Part shown: one piece after another, positions 17,557 to 24,853 of the stretch
Position numbering within the stretch: position 1 is the stretch's first letter
Layout of the letters: the number at the start of each line of letters is the position of its first letter
From: Raineyella sp. LH-20
GTDB taxonomy: Bacteria; Actinomycetota; Actinomycetes; Propionibacteriales; Propionibacteriaceae
Assembly: GCF_033110965.1 (NCBI RefSeq)
Contig: NZ_CP137003.1
Coordinates: forward strand, 2,976,001 to 3,040,000
Direction of reading: 5' to 3'
Length of the DNA stretch: 64,000 bases
Translations under genes and position numbers: made by a program
Notes under the pieces: model-generated
Told to the model about the DNA's origin: nothing
The model's database searches: none
What the model saw: the letters and a program-made list of their open reading frames with translations, nothing else

Positions 17557-17952
17557 TCAGGACTCCTTGATGTACTCGCGGGCCACCGCGACGGCCCCGA
17601 CCGCGGTCCCGTCAGGGGCGTTGATGACCGCGAACGTCATCGTGACATACACCTTGCCGCCGTCGACGGTCAGCCCGCGGGTGCGACGGGGCTTGCCGTC
17701 AGTGGCCAGGTGGCCGGTGGACATCGCGGCGTCGAAGCCGTGCCAGTGGTCGGTCCGGAGCCGCTCCGGGATGATGATCTCCACGCTGCGGCCGATCGCC
17801 TGGTCGGCGGTGAAGCCGAAGAGGTCCTCGGCCTTGTGGTTCCAGTGGGTGATGGTGCCGGCCACGTCGACGACGATGATGCCGTCCCCGGCCTGGTCCA
17901 GCGCGGCGGCGGTGAGGTCGGGCTCGGCGAGGGGCTGCGTCGGGTCGGTCAT
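17557..17952 (-). CDS. Stand-alone PAS domain protein
   Basis: A 131-residue protein consisting of essentially one PAS sensor domain. It shows LDQAGDGIIVVDVAGTITHWNHKAEDLFGFTADQAIGRSVEIIIPERLR (roughly 16-64), the GF-A-x2 loop, and a closing five-stranded sheet (KVYVTMTFAVINAPDGTAVGAVAVARE). It has no kinase, GGDEF or HTH partner, so it may bind a small ligand or heme/flavin and signal by protein contact. The ATG is preceded by GAGAGGA. An upstream in-frame extension exists but is repeat-rich and unlikely to be translated as part of it. Confidence 0.8.
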   Translation of the reverse strand: MTDPTQPLAEPDLTAAALDQAGDGIIVVDVAGTITHWNHKAEDLFGFTADQAIGRSVEIIIPERLRTDHWHGFDAAMSTGHLATDGKPRRTRGLTVDGGKVYVTMTFAVINAPDGTAVGAVAVAREYIKES

Positions 17953-18101
17953 GGGCGGGGTCCTCTCGCGGTGAGCGGGCGCCGGGGCGGTCGGGTCGCC
18001 GGGCGCGATAACTCCGGTAGTGGTGTGTTTAACTCGGAGTCTGGTGTCCCCGGCGGCGAGCGTCAAGGCAGGGTTCCGGCGTGCCGGCCGGTCGTGGGGC
18101 A

Positions 18102-18149
18102 CGTACGTTCATCGGCCCCGTACGCTCATCGGCCCCGTACGCTCAGCGG
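18102..18149. repeat. Three 17-bp repeats containing stop/start ATGA units
   Basis: Units begin at 18102, 18119 and 18136 with the pattern CGTACG(T/C)TCATCGGCCC. The third carries the stop codon of the 18143-18607 gene. On the minus strand the copies form ATGA overlaps that create a six-residue ORF (MSVRGR) followed by another start. Confidence 0.85.
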
Positions 18150-18607
18150 TCCAGGACGCAGTTCGCGCACCCGCTGCCACAGCACTCCCGCTCGGGGGAC
18201 TTCAGGTCGTACACCAGGCGGGCGAGTCGGTGCTCGAGGTTCTTGCGGATCACCTTCATCCGGCGGCCAGGATCGGCCTCCTCCTCAGGCGGCTCGATCG
18301 GCCACACCTCGTACGACGGGCGGATGCCCGGCGGGAGCGGCACGTAGCCCTGGGCGTTGCGGAAGCCGAGGACGATGACGCGCTGGTGGTGGTCGAGTTC
18401 GGCGAGGTCCACCGGTCGGGGCGGAGCCAGCGGCACCGGGTATCGCGAGGTCTCGACCGCGGTGCGGACCTGGGGAGTCACCGCGTCGTACGCCACCACG
18501 TTGGCGCAGGCGGTGGTGTAGTCGCCGTCGGAGCGGCTGCGGGCCAGTGCCTCGGCCAGCTGCGCGATGCCCTCGGTGTCGGTCCCGACGAAACAGACCG
18601 TGGCCAT
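18143..18607 (-). CDS. Degenerate low-molecular-weight phosphatase-like protein with C-terminal Cys cluster
   Basis: A 154-residue protein. Its N-terminus, VCFVGTDTEGIAQLAEALAR (4-23), lines up with the P-loop strand and helix of LMW phosphatase/arsenate reductase proteins (pattern VLFVCTGNxxRSQMAEAL), but the catalytic Cys position is Gly and the Arg/Ser pattern is lost. A later RVIVLGF strand matches the family's VVTMGC strand. The C-terminus has a separate ECCGSGCANC cluster (Cys142, 143, 147, 150), like the short oxidoreductase-like Cys motif, suited to binding zinc or an Fe-S centre. A strong AGGAGG precedes the ATG. I infer a non-catalytic fold plus a metal motif; the function is unknown. 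Confidence 0.7.
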   Translation of the reverse strand: MATVCFVGTDTEGIAQLAEALARSRSDGDYTTACANVVAYDAVTPQVRTAVETSRYPVPLAPPRPVDLAELDHHQRVIVLGFRNAQGYVPLPPGIRPSYEVWPIEPPEEEADPGRRMKVIRKNLEHRLARLVYDLKSPERECCGSGCANCVLDR

Positions 18608-18662
18608 CACGACGCACCTCCTCGATTCCTCCCTCCAGCGTAGGTGCGCCAGACTGTCGGTT

Positions 18663-19115
18663 GTGGACGACCTCGTCATCGCGCCCGGCCCCGGCCTGCC
18701 CCGGGGGCTGGTCATTCCCGCCGCGCTGCTCAGCGAGCGGTTCACCCATGCCTCGGGGCCGGGTGGCCAGGGGGTCAACACCGCCGACTCCCGGGTGCAG
18801 CTGGCGTTCGATCTCGCCGAGCTGGCCGCTCTCGGGATCGACGAGGCCCGGCTCGACCGGGCGCTCGGGCGACTCGCCGGGCGGCTGACCGGCACGGTCC
18901 TCACCGTGGACGCGGCCGAGTTCCGTTCCCAGCACCACAACCGGCGCGCAGCCCGCGACCGACTCGCCGGACTGCTGCGGACAGCGCTCGCCCCGCCCCT
19001 TGCGCCGCGTCGTCCGACGAAGCCGACCAAGGCCTCCCGACGCCGGCGTCTGGAGACCAAGCGGCGGCGCGCCGAGGTCAAGCGCGGTCGGTCCCGGCCG
19101 ACCTCGGATTCCTGA
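18663..19115 (+). CDS. arfB: Peptidyl-tRNA hydrolase ArfB-like ribosome rescue factor
   Basis: A 150-residue class-I release-factor-like protein lacking codon-recognition domains. The catalytic GGQ is at 34-36 (SGPGGQGVNT), and the tail is highly basic (TKASRRRRLETKRRRAEVKRG) for insertion into an empty mRNA channel. Both features define ArfB/YaeJ, which releases peptides from ribosomes stalled on non-stop mRNA. The likely start is GTG at 18663; it is divergent from the preceding gene with a 55-base gap. Length agrees with the family. Confidence 0.9.
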   Translation: MDDLVIAPGPGLPRGLVIPAALLSERFTHASGPGGQGVNTADSRVQLAFDLAELAALGIDEARLDRALGRLAGRLTGTVLTVDAAEFRSQHHNRRAARDRLAGLLRTALAPPLAPRRPTKPTKASRRRRLETKRRRAEVKRGRSRPTSDS

Positions 19116-19245
19116 CCGCGTACGGCCAGGTGCCGAGACCGGGGCCGTCGGCGGGCCGGTGGGCGGGGCGGACACAGGGCGAGCACAGTCCAGGGTGTCT
19201 AGGGTGGCGTACGTTCGCCTTCCCACACCCAGATCGGAGTCCCCC

Positions 19246-19704
19246 ATGGGAAACGCCCTTGCCCGTACGCTCCTGCGCCTCGCCGGCCCGACCCTGATCG
19301 GCGCCGGTGGCGCCGCCTGGTACGTCATCACCCGTGAGCTCAAGGCCCAGAAGATCGAGGTCCACCCCGACTCGCCCAGTCTCCAGGGACGTCCGGTCGC
19401 CGGCCCGGTGACCGCCTTCGCCCAGGCGGCCGTGATGGAGAAGCATGCTCTCGCCATCGGCGGCGGTCGAACCTTCGCCGAGATCAGCGAGGAGTGGATC
19501 GAGGCCACCGAAGCCGGTGACGAGGAACGTGCGGCCGAGCTCTCCGGCACCCGCGAGACCGTGATGCAGGCCAACCTGCTGCGCGCCTCGCTGTTCACCT
19601 CGGTGCTCGCCTATGGCGTATCCGCTCTGACCATGGGCGTCGGCGTGCTCAGCTGCGCCACCGCCAGCGTCACCCGCACGCCCCGCGCCGCCCGCAAGCA
19701 CTGA
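19246..19704 (+). CDS. Small conserved actinobacterial membrane protein
   Basis: A 152-residue protein with two hydrophobic segments (about 8-28 and 115-140) flanking a soluble part with ELKAQKIEVHPDSPSLQGRPVAGPVTAFAQAAVMEKH and GGRTFAEI. Similar actinobacterial proteins are often labelled aromatic ring-opening dioxygenase LigA, but no dioxygenase motif is visible and I reject that name. The ATG at 19246 follows a CGGAG site. It stands alone, between arfB and a convergent terminator. Confidence 0.78.
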   Translation: MGNALARTLLRLAGPTLIGAGGAAWYVITRELKAQKIEVHPDSPSLQGRPVAGPVTAFAQAAVMEKHALAIGGGRTFAEISEEWIEATEAGDEERAAELSGTRETVMQANLLRASLFTSVLAYGVSALTMGVGVLSCATASVTRTPRAARKH

Positions 19705-19711
19705 TCCCGCT

Positions 19712-19747
19712 CCGCCCGGTGGCACCGGATCGCGTGCTACCGGGCGG
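19712..19747. terminator. Hairpin between convergent genes
   Basis: CCGCCCGGT (19712-19720) pairs with ACCGGGCGG (19739-19747). It follows the plus-strand stop at 19704 and includes the last codons of the minus-strand efflux ATPase. Confidence 0.5.
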
Positions 19748-20771
19748 TGACGAGCCCGACGAACACGTCTTCCACGGAGGGCTCGACCGATCGTACGGTG
19801 ACGTCGGGGAAGCCGGCCGCCGCCAGGCGTCGGGTCAGGTCGTCGGGATCGGTCCCGGGCGCGGTGACCCGGAGCGCCCCTTCGGAGAGGTGGACGTCGC
19901 GGACGTCGCTGGCGGCCTCCAGCCAGGCGTGCACCGCGTCCGGTTCCGGGCCGTGGACCTCGAGCACCGGTGTCCCGCCGGTGACCAGGTCGCGTGGTGT
20001 GCCGTCGGCGACGATCCGGCCGCGATACATGAAGGCCAGCCGGGTGCAGTTGGCCGCCTCGTCCATGTAGTGGGTGGTGACGAAGAGCGTCACCCCTCGC
20101 CCGGCCAGGTCGTGGAGCAGGTCCCAGAACTGTCGGCGGGCGACCGGATCGACGCCGGAGGTCGGTTCGTCGAGGAACAACAGCTCCGGCTCGTGGATGG
20201 TCGCCGTCCCCAGCGCGAGGCGCTGGCGCCAGCCGACCGACAGATCCGCCGTCAGCTCCCTCTCGCGGCCGCGCAGGTCGGCCATCTCCAGGACGTATTC
20301 CCGCCGCCGTGCGTACGTCTCCCGGGAGATCCCGTGGACGCCGGCGTAGAAGCGCATGTTCTCCTCGACGGTGAGATCCTCGAAGGGGCTGAACCGCTGG
20401 GACATGTAGCCGATCCGGTGGTGGATCGCCTCCGGATGACGGGCGACGTCGGTGCCGAGCACCTCGATCTCCCCGGAGCTGGGGGCCAGCGCGCCGGTGA
20501 GCATCCGGATCGTGGTGGTCTTGCCCGATCCGTTGGGGCCGAGGAAGCCGAAGACCTCCCCGCGCCGGACCGCGACACTGATCCCGTCGACCGCCGCGAA
20601 GCTCCCGAACGTACGACGCAGGTCCTGCACCCGGACCGCGAGGTCGGGATCGGCGGCCGGTGCCGGCTCGGCACGGCCGCGTGGGACCGGCTCGGCACGG
20701 CCGCGTCGGACCGGCTCGGCACGGCCGCGTCGGACCGGCTCGGCACGGCCGCGTCTGAACAGCCTCATCAC
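19737..20771 (-). CDS. ABC efflux ATPase (second of two) with repeat-encoded N-terminus
   Basis: A 344-residue ATPase of the drug-export (CcmA/YbhF-like) class. Walker A is GPNGSGKTT, the signature is the variant LSVGWRQ, Walker B is ELLFLDEPTSGVDP, and the switch region is VTTHYMDEA. The C-terminus carries the regulatory extension common in ABC-2 ATPases. Its first 40 residues are four copies of an eight-residue unit (RRGRAEPV) encoded by 24-bp tandem repeats, which are not part of the ABC fold. It is the last gene of the six-gene efflux operon; its ATG overlaps the stop of the permease gene (ATGA). With the first ATPase it probably forms a heterodimer, equivalent to the two halves of YbhF. 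Confidence 0.88.
   Translation of the reverse strand: MMRLFRRGRAEPVRRGRAEPVRRGRAEPVPRGRAEPAPAADPDLAVRVQDLRRTFGSFAAVDGISVAVRRGEVFGFLGPNGSGKTTTIRMLTGALAPSSGEIEVLGTDVARHPEAIHHRIGYMSQRFSPFEDLTVEENMRFYAGVHGISRETYARRREYVLEMADLRGRERELTADLSVGWRQRLALGTATIHEPELLFLDEPTSGVDPVARRQFWDLLHDLAGRGVTLFVTTHYMDEAANCTRLAFMYRGRIVADGTPRDLVTGGTPVLEVHGPEPDAVHAWLEAASDVRDVHLSEGALRVTAPGTDPDDLTRRLAAAGFPDVTVRSVEPSVEDVFVGLVTAR
20663..20758. repeat. Four 24-bp tandem repeats in the start of an ABC ATPase gene
   Basis: The unit CCGGCTCGGCACGGCCGCGT plus four bases repeats with 24-bp periodicity from 20663 to 20758. It is in frame and encodes RRGRAEPV-type octads. Confidence 0.95.
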
Positions 20772-21904
20772 GCCCCCCGCAGTCGGCGGCGGACCGCGAG
20801 CAGCGCCGCGCCGAAGATCAACACCGCGAATCCGACCAGGGCCAGCAACGGACCTGCCATCGCGGCGAACCCCGCACCGTGCACGAAGGCGCCCCGCAGG
20901 ACGATCAGCACATGGGTGAGCGGGATGGCGTACGCCACCGGCAGCAGCACCCGGGGCATCGACTCCAACGGGAAGATGTAGCCCGACAGCAGCATCGCCG
21001 GCAGCAGCAGGAACATCACCGTCTGTTGGGCCTGGTGGCGGGTGCGGGAGACCACCGAGATCAGCAGGCCCAGGCCGAGCGCCGTCAGCATGAACAACAG
21101 CAGGCCCACGACGACCACTCCGACGGCGGCCGGACCGCCGTTGAAGGGCACCCGGAACCAGGTGACGGCGACGACCGCCACCAGGGTGGCCTGGGCCAGG
21201 GCGACCAGCGTGTAGGGGATCACCTTGCCGATCAGGTACTCGGTGTGGGTGATCGGGGTGACGAACATCTGCTCCAGGGTGCCGGATTCGCGCTCCTTGA
21301 CCACCGCCTGGCTCATCACCACGGTGATCGAGATCATGCAGATGATGCCGATCAGCCCGGGCAACATGCTGTTGACGGCGCGGATCGACGGGTTGTACGC
21401 CACCCGGATCCGGGCGTCCAGTCCGGGGGCGGCCGTCGTGTCCACGCCGTACGCCGCGAGCCGGTGGGCGTTGACCTGCTGGACGATCTGGGTCGCGTAG
21501 CTGAGCGCCACCCCGGAGGTCTGACCGTCGGCGCCGTCGACGATCACCCCGATCGGCGCGGTCTCGCCACGGTCGAGGGCCGCCTGGGTGCCCTCCGGCA
21601 CCACCACCGCGACCGAGATCGTCGCGCTGTCCATCAGCGGGCGGATGCCGGCCTCGGAGACCGGATGGGCGTCGACGGTGAAGTAGCCGGAGGCGGTGAA
21701 CGCCTCCGCCACCTGGCGCGAGACCGCACTGTGGTCGAGGTCCACGATGGCGGTGGGCAGGTGGGTGACGTCGGCGGCCACCACGTAGCCGAACATGATC
21801 AGCTGCAGCACCGGCATGGCGAAGATGATCCGCAACAGGAGTGGGTCGCGCCGCAGCTGTTTGAACTCCTTCCAGACCAGCAGCCGGATCCTCGCCGGGC
21901 TCAT
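20768..21904 (-). CDS. ABC-2 type efflux permease B
   Basis: A 378-residue permease with one N-terminal membrane helix (about 20-40), a large extracytoplasmic domain (about 45-175; IVDLDHSAVSRQVAEAFTASGYF) and five C-terminal membrane helices, the topology of YbhS/YbhR and YhhJ. The coupling helix region VVKERESGTLEQMFVTPITHTEYLIGK is characteristic. ATGA overlaps join it to both neighbours. It pairs with the homologous permease directly upstream, presumably as a heterodimer. Confidence 0.9.
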   Translation of the reverse strand: MSPARIRLLVWKEFKQLRRDPLLLRIIFAMPVLQLIMFGYVVAADVTHLPTAIVDLDHSAVSRQVAEAFTASGYFTVDAHPVSEAGIRPLMDSATISVAVVVPEGTQAALDRGETAPIGVIVDGADGQTSGVALSYATQIVQQVNAHRLAAYGVDTTAAPGLDARIRVAYNPSIRAVNSMLPGLIGIICMISITVVMSQAVVKERESGTLEQMFVTPITHTEYLIGKVIPYTLVALAQATLVAVVAVTWFRVPFNGGPAAVGVVVVGLLLFMLTALGLGLLISVVSRTRHQAQQTVMFLLLPAMLLSGYIFPLESMPRVLLPVAYAIPLTHVLIVLRGAFVHGAGFAAMAGPLLALVGFAVLIFGAALLAVRRRLRGA

Positions 21905-23046
21905 GGCGTCCTCCGGCGCGCGAGCACGGTCGCGACCAGGCCGACCAGACCGGCGTACGCGGCGAGCTGGATCAGCGGGACCCACAGCTCGGCGAATCCG
22001 GCACCGCGCAGGAAGACACCGTGCGAGATCGAGACCAGGTAGCGGGCCGGGAAGGCATAGCTCAGCCACCGCAGCCACACCGGGATCGAGGCGAGCGGGA
22101 ACGCCAGGCCGGAGAGCAGGAAGGAGGGCAGGAAGGCAATCATCAGCGCGAGCACGTTCGCTGTCTCCATCGACGGGCTGACCGCCGACACGATCAGCCC
22201 CAGGGCCAGGCAGGCCAGGATGAACACCGCCGAGGCGACGACCAGCAGCGGCACGCTGCCCCGCAACGGGACGCCGAACATCCCGATCCCCAGCGCGACG
22301 ATGACCGACAGGTCGAGGAAGGCCAGCAGGGTCCAGGGCAGCATCTTGCCGACCAGCAACTCGGCCGGCCGCAGCGGGCTGACCTGCATCTGCTCGAACG
22401 TGTGCAGGTCACGCTCCCGAACCAGGCTGGTCGCGGTCTGCTGGACCGTGACGATCATGATGATCACCACGACCAGACCGGGGATGAGGAACAACGACGA
22501 GCGCCGCTCGGGGTTGTACCAGGTGCGCGAGCGCGGTTCGAGCAGGCCGACGCCACCGGTCAGCGCGGCCCCCTGCCGGTCGGCCCAGGCTGCGGTGAGC
22601 TGACCGCCGTACCGGGCGTTGAGAGCGATGGCGTACGCCTGGCCGATCCGGGCGGCCTGGACGTCGGCACCGTCGACCAGGACCGCCACCTGGGCCTTCT
22701 CCCCCGCCGCGACCGCCCGCCCGAAGCCTGCCGGCACGACCACCGCAACCCGGACCCGGTTCTCCCGGAACAAGGTGTCGACCTGTGTCAGGTCGGTCGC
22801 ATCGGTCTGCACGTCGAAGAAGCCGGACGCGCTGTAGCTGCGGACGTACGCCCGGCTGGCGGCCGACCGGTCCTGGTCGACCACGACGGTCGGCAGTTGG
22901 CCGACGTCGAAGCTGACCGCGTAGCCGAAGAGCACCAGCTCGATCACCGGCAACAGCAGCACCACGGCCAGCGAGCGCGGGTCGCGGAGCAAGTGCCGGA
23001 ACTCCTTACGGGTGATCGCCCCCACCCGGGCCAGGGTCGCTCTCAT
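21901..23046 (-). CDS. ABC-2 type efflux permease A
   Basis: A 381-residue paralogue of the next permease with the same layout. It has an N-terminal helix (LAVVLLLPVIELVLFGYAVSF), an extracytoplasmic domain (VVDQDRSAASRAYVRSYSASGFF), the coupling segment LVRERDLHTFEQMQVSPLRPAELLVGKML, and five further helices ending in a basic tail. It is bound by ATGA overlaps to the ATPase gene before it and the permease gene after it. Its role is the membrane pore for export of an unidentified hydrophobic or cationic compound. Confidence 0.9.
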   Translation of the reverse strand: MRATLARVGAITRKEFRHLLRDPRSLAVVLLLPVIELVLFGYAVSFDVGQLPTVVVDQDRSAASRAYVRSYSASGFFDVQTDATDLTQVDTLFRENRVRVAVVVPAGFGRAVAAGEKAQVAVLVDGADVQAARIGQAYAIALNARYGGQLTAAWADRQGAALTGGVGLLEPRSRTWYNPERRSSLFLIPGLVVVIIMIVTVQQTATSLVRERDLHTFEQMQVSPLRPAELLVGKMLPWTLLAFLDLSVIVALGIGMFGVPLRGSVPLLVVASAVFILACLALGLIVSAVSPSMETANVLALMIAFLPSFLLSGLAFPLASIPVWLRWLSYAFPARYLVSISHGVFLRGAGFAELWVPLIQLAAYAGLVGLVATVLARRRTP

Positions 23047-24062
23047 GGTCGCGATGCCGCCCGCCCGGCCTCGGCCAGCACCACGAAGGCGGCCTCCATG
23101 TCGGGCCGCACGACGACGACCTCCTCGGCGGTGATGCCCGCGGCGGCCAACACCGGGGTCAGCTCGTCGGGGGTGTGGCCGGGGGCCAGCAGCACCCTGG
23201 CCGCGTTTCCCCGCAGGTGTGCGGAGCGTACGCCCGGTCGGCCGGTCAGCACGGCCACCACCTCGCGCGGGGCCGGCGCCCGTACCTCGCACAACACTCC
23301 CGGCACGTCGGCGGTGATCTGCTCGGGCGTCCCGCGAGTGGTGATCGTGCCAGCCGCCATGAACGCCACCTCGGTGCAGCGCTCCGCCTCGTCCATGTAC
23401 GGGGTGGCGACCAGGATCGTGGTGCCGGCCCGGTGCAGGTCGGCGAGGATCCGCCAGAACTCACGCCTCGACACCGGATCGACGCCGGTGGTCGGCTCGT
23501 CCAGCAACAGCAGGTCCGGCTGGTGCATCAGCGTGGCGGCGAGCATGCACTTCTGCTTCATCCCGCCGGAGAGTGTGCCGAAGGGCCGACCGGCGAACTC
23601 CGCCATCCCCATGCCCGCCAGCAGCCGGGTGCCCCGTTCCCGCCGCCGACCGGCGTCCACGCCCCGCAGAGTGGCGAAGAAGTCGAGGTTCTCCCGGACG
23701 GTGAGGTCGGGGTACATGAAGGTCTGCTGGGACATGTAGCCGATCCGCGGGGTCACCGCCCGGGGCCGGCGGGTCACCGAGGCGCCGCAGACGACGGCGT
23801 CGCCGGTGTCGGGGCGCAGCACGGTGGCGAGCAGTCGCAGCAGGGTGGATTTGCCCGCTCCGTCCGGGCCCAGCAGGCCGAACACGGCCCCGGTGCGGAC
23901 GTCGAGGTCGACCCGGTCGACGGCGACGACCTCCCCGAACCGCCGGGACAGGCCGTGGGCGGAGATCGTTCCGGGCGCGCCCCTGTCGGGGCCGCGGGTG
24001 ACGTCCGGGGCGTCGGTCCGGTTGTCGTCTCCCGGGCCGCCGAGGCGCCTGGACCTGTTCAT
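23043..24062 (-). CDS. ABC efflux ATPase (first of two)
   Basis: A 339-residue ATPase. After about 35 disordered residues come Walker A GPDGAGKST, the signature LSGGMKQK, Walker B DLLLLDEPTTGVDP and a VATPYMDEA switch segment in which the usual switch His is replaced by Pro. The signature and Walker motifs are more canonical than in the second ATPase of the operon, suggesting an asymmetric ATPase pair. The C-terminal regulatory part ends in an Ala/Arg tail. ATGA overlaps link it to the HlyD-like gene and to permease A. Confidence 0.9.
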   Translation of the reverse strand: MNRSRRLGGPGDDNRTDAPDVTRGPDRGAPGTISAHGLSRRFGEVVAVDRVDLDVRTGAVFGLLGPDGAGKSTLLRLLATVLRPDTGDAVVCGASVTRRPRAVTPRIGYMSQQTFMYPDLTVRENLDFFATLRGVDAGRRRERGTRLLAGMGMAEFAGRPFGTLSGGMKQKCMLAATLMHQPDLLLLDEPTTGVDPVSRREFWRILADLHRAGTTILVATPYMDEAERCTEVAFMAAGTITTRGTPEQITADVPGVLCEVRAPAPREVVAVLTGRPGVRSAHLRGNAARVLLAPGHTPDELTPVLAAAGITAEEVVVVRPDMEAAFVVLAEAGRAASRP

Positions 24063-24853
24063 CGCAGCGCCACGTCCACCGGCAACCCGGCCTTGAGCGC
24101 CCCCGAGGTGTCGTCGATCCGCACCCGCACCTCGTAGACCAGGGTGATCCGCTGGCTCTTCGTGACGATGTCGTGCGGGCTGAACTCCGGGTCGGTGGCG
24201 ATCGTGATGACCGTTCCGTGCCGGATCGTCGCGTCGAGGTCGGAGGTGATGTCGACCGGCTGTCCCACGCGGACCTCGCCGAGACGGGGCTCGGGCAGGT
24301 AGACCCGAACGTACGGCTGGGCAGGGTCGACGAGGGTCACCAGGGTCCGTCCGGGCGACGCATTCTGACCGACGTTCGTGCTCACCGTGGTCACGACGCC
24401 GGCGTGTGGCGCCCGGACCGTAGTGAGGTCGCGTTGCACCTCGGCGATCGAGCGGGCGGCCTCGGCCTGGGTCTGCCGGGCCCGGGCAGCGTCCAGATCG
24501 GCGGCCGACACCTTGTCGGCCCGGGCCTGGCGGACCGCCGCCTGGGCGGCCGCCACCCCGGCGTCGGCCTGCTGCACCTGCAGTGCCGCCGCCCGGTCGT
24601 CGAGGCGCACCACCACGTCGCCCTCCGCGACCCGGGCCCCCTCGACGACACCGACCTCGGTGATCCGGCCGGCGGTGGCGGCGGCGACCTGGTAGGAGGT
24701 CGTCTCCACGATCCCGGTGAGTGCTGCCGACGGTGCCGGTGGGGTCCGCGACCGCCACCAGTACCACCCGCCGAGGCCGGCGGCGACCAGCACCAGTGCC
24801 GCCACCGCGGCAAGCAGTGCCCTCGGGGGACGATGCGTACGGGCCATGGTCAT
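24059..24853 (-). CDS. HlyD-type membrane fusion protein
   Basis: A 264-residue adaptor with a single N-terminal membrane anchor (about 11-29). It has a biotinyl/lipoyl-like half-motif (GIVETTSYQVAAATAGRITEVGVVEGARVAEGDVVVRLDD), an alpha-hairpin rich in Ala, Gln and Arg (about 88-135), the second half-motif VRAPHAGVVTTVSTNVGQ and a C-terminal beta domain. This is the YbhG/YhiI layout. In Gram-negative bacteria such adaptors reach an outer-membrane channel; in a monoderm actinobacterium it more likely forms an extracellular vestibule. The start ATG overlaps the stop of the upstream lipoprotein gene. Confidence 0.88.
   Translation of the reverse strand: MTMARTHRPPRALLAAVAALVLVAAGLGGWYWWRSRTPPAPSAALTGIVETTSYQVAAATAGRITEVGVVEGARVAEGDVVVRLDDRAAALQVQQADAGVAAAQAAVRQARADKVSAADLDAARARQTQAEAARSIAEVQRDLTTVRAPHAGVVTTVSTNVGQNASPGRTLVTLVDPAQPYVRVYLPEPRLGEVRVGQPVDITSDLDATIRHGTVITIATDPEFSPHDIVTKSQRITLVYEVRVRIDDTSGALKAGLPVDVALR

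Noticed and set aside
19246-19704. Aromatic ring-opening dioxygenase LigA
   Set aside because: This name is used for similar proteins, but there are no metal-binding or dioxygenase motifs, only two membrane segments.
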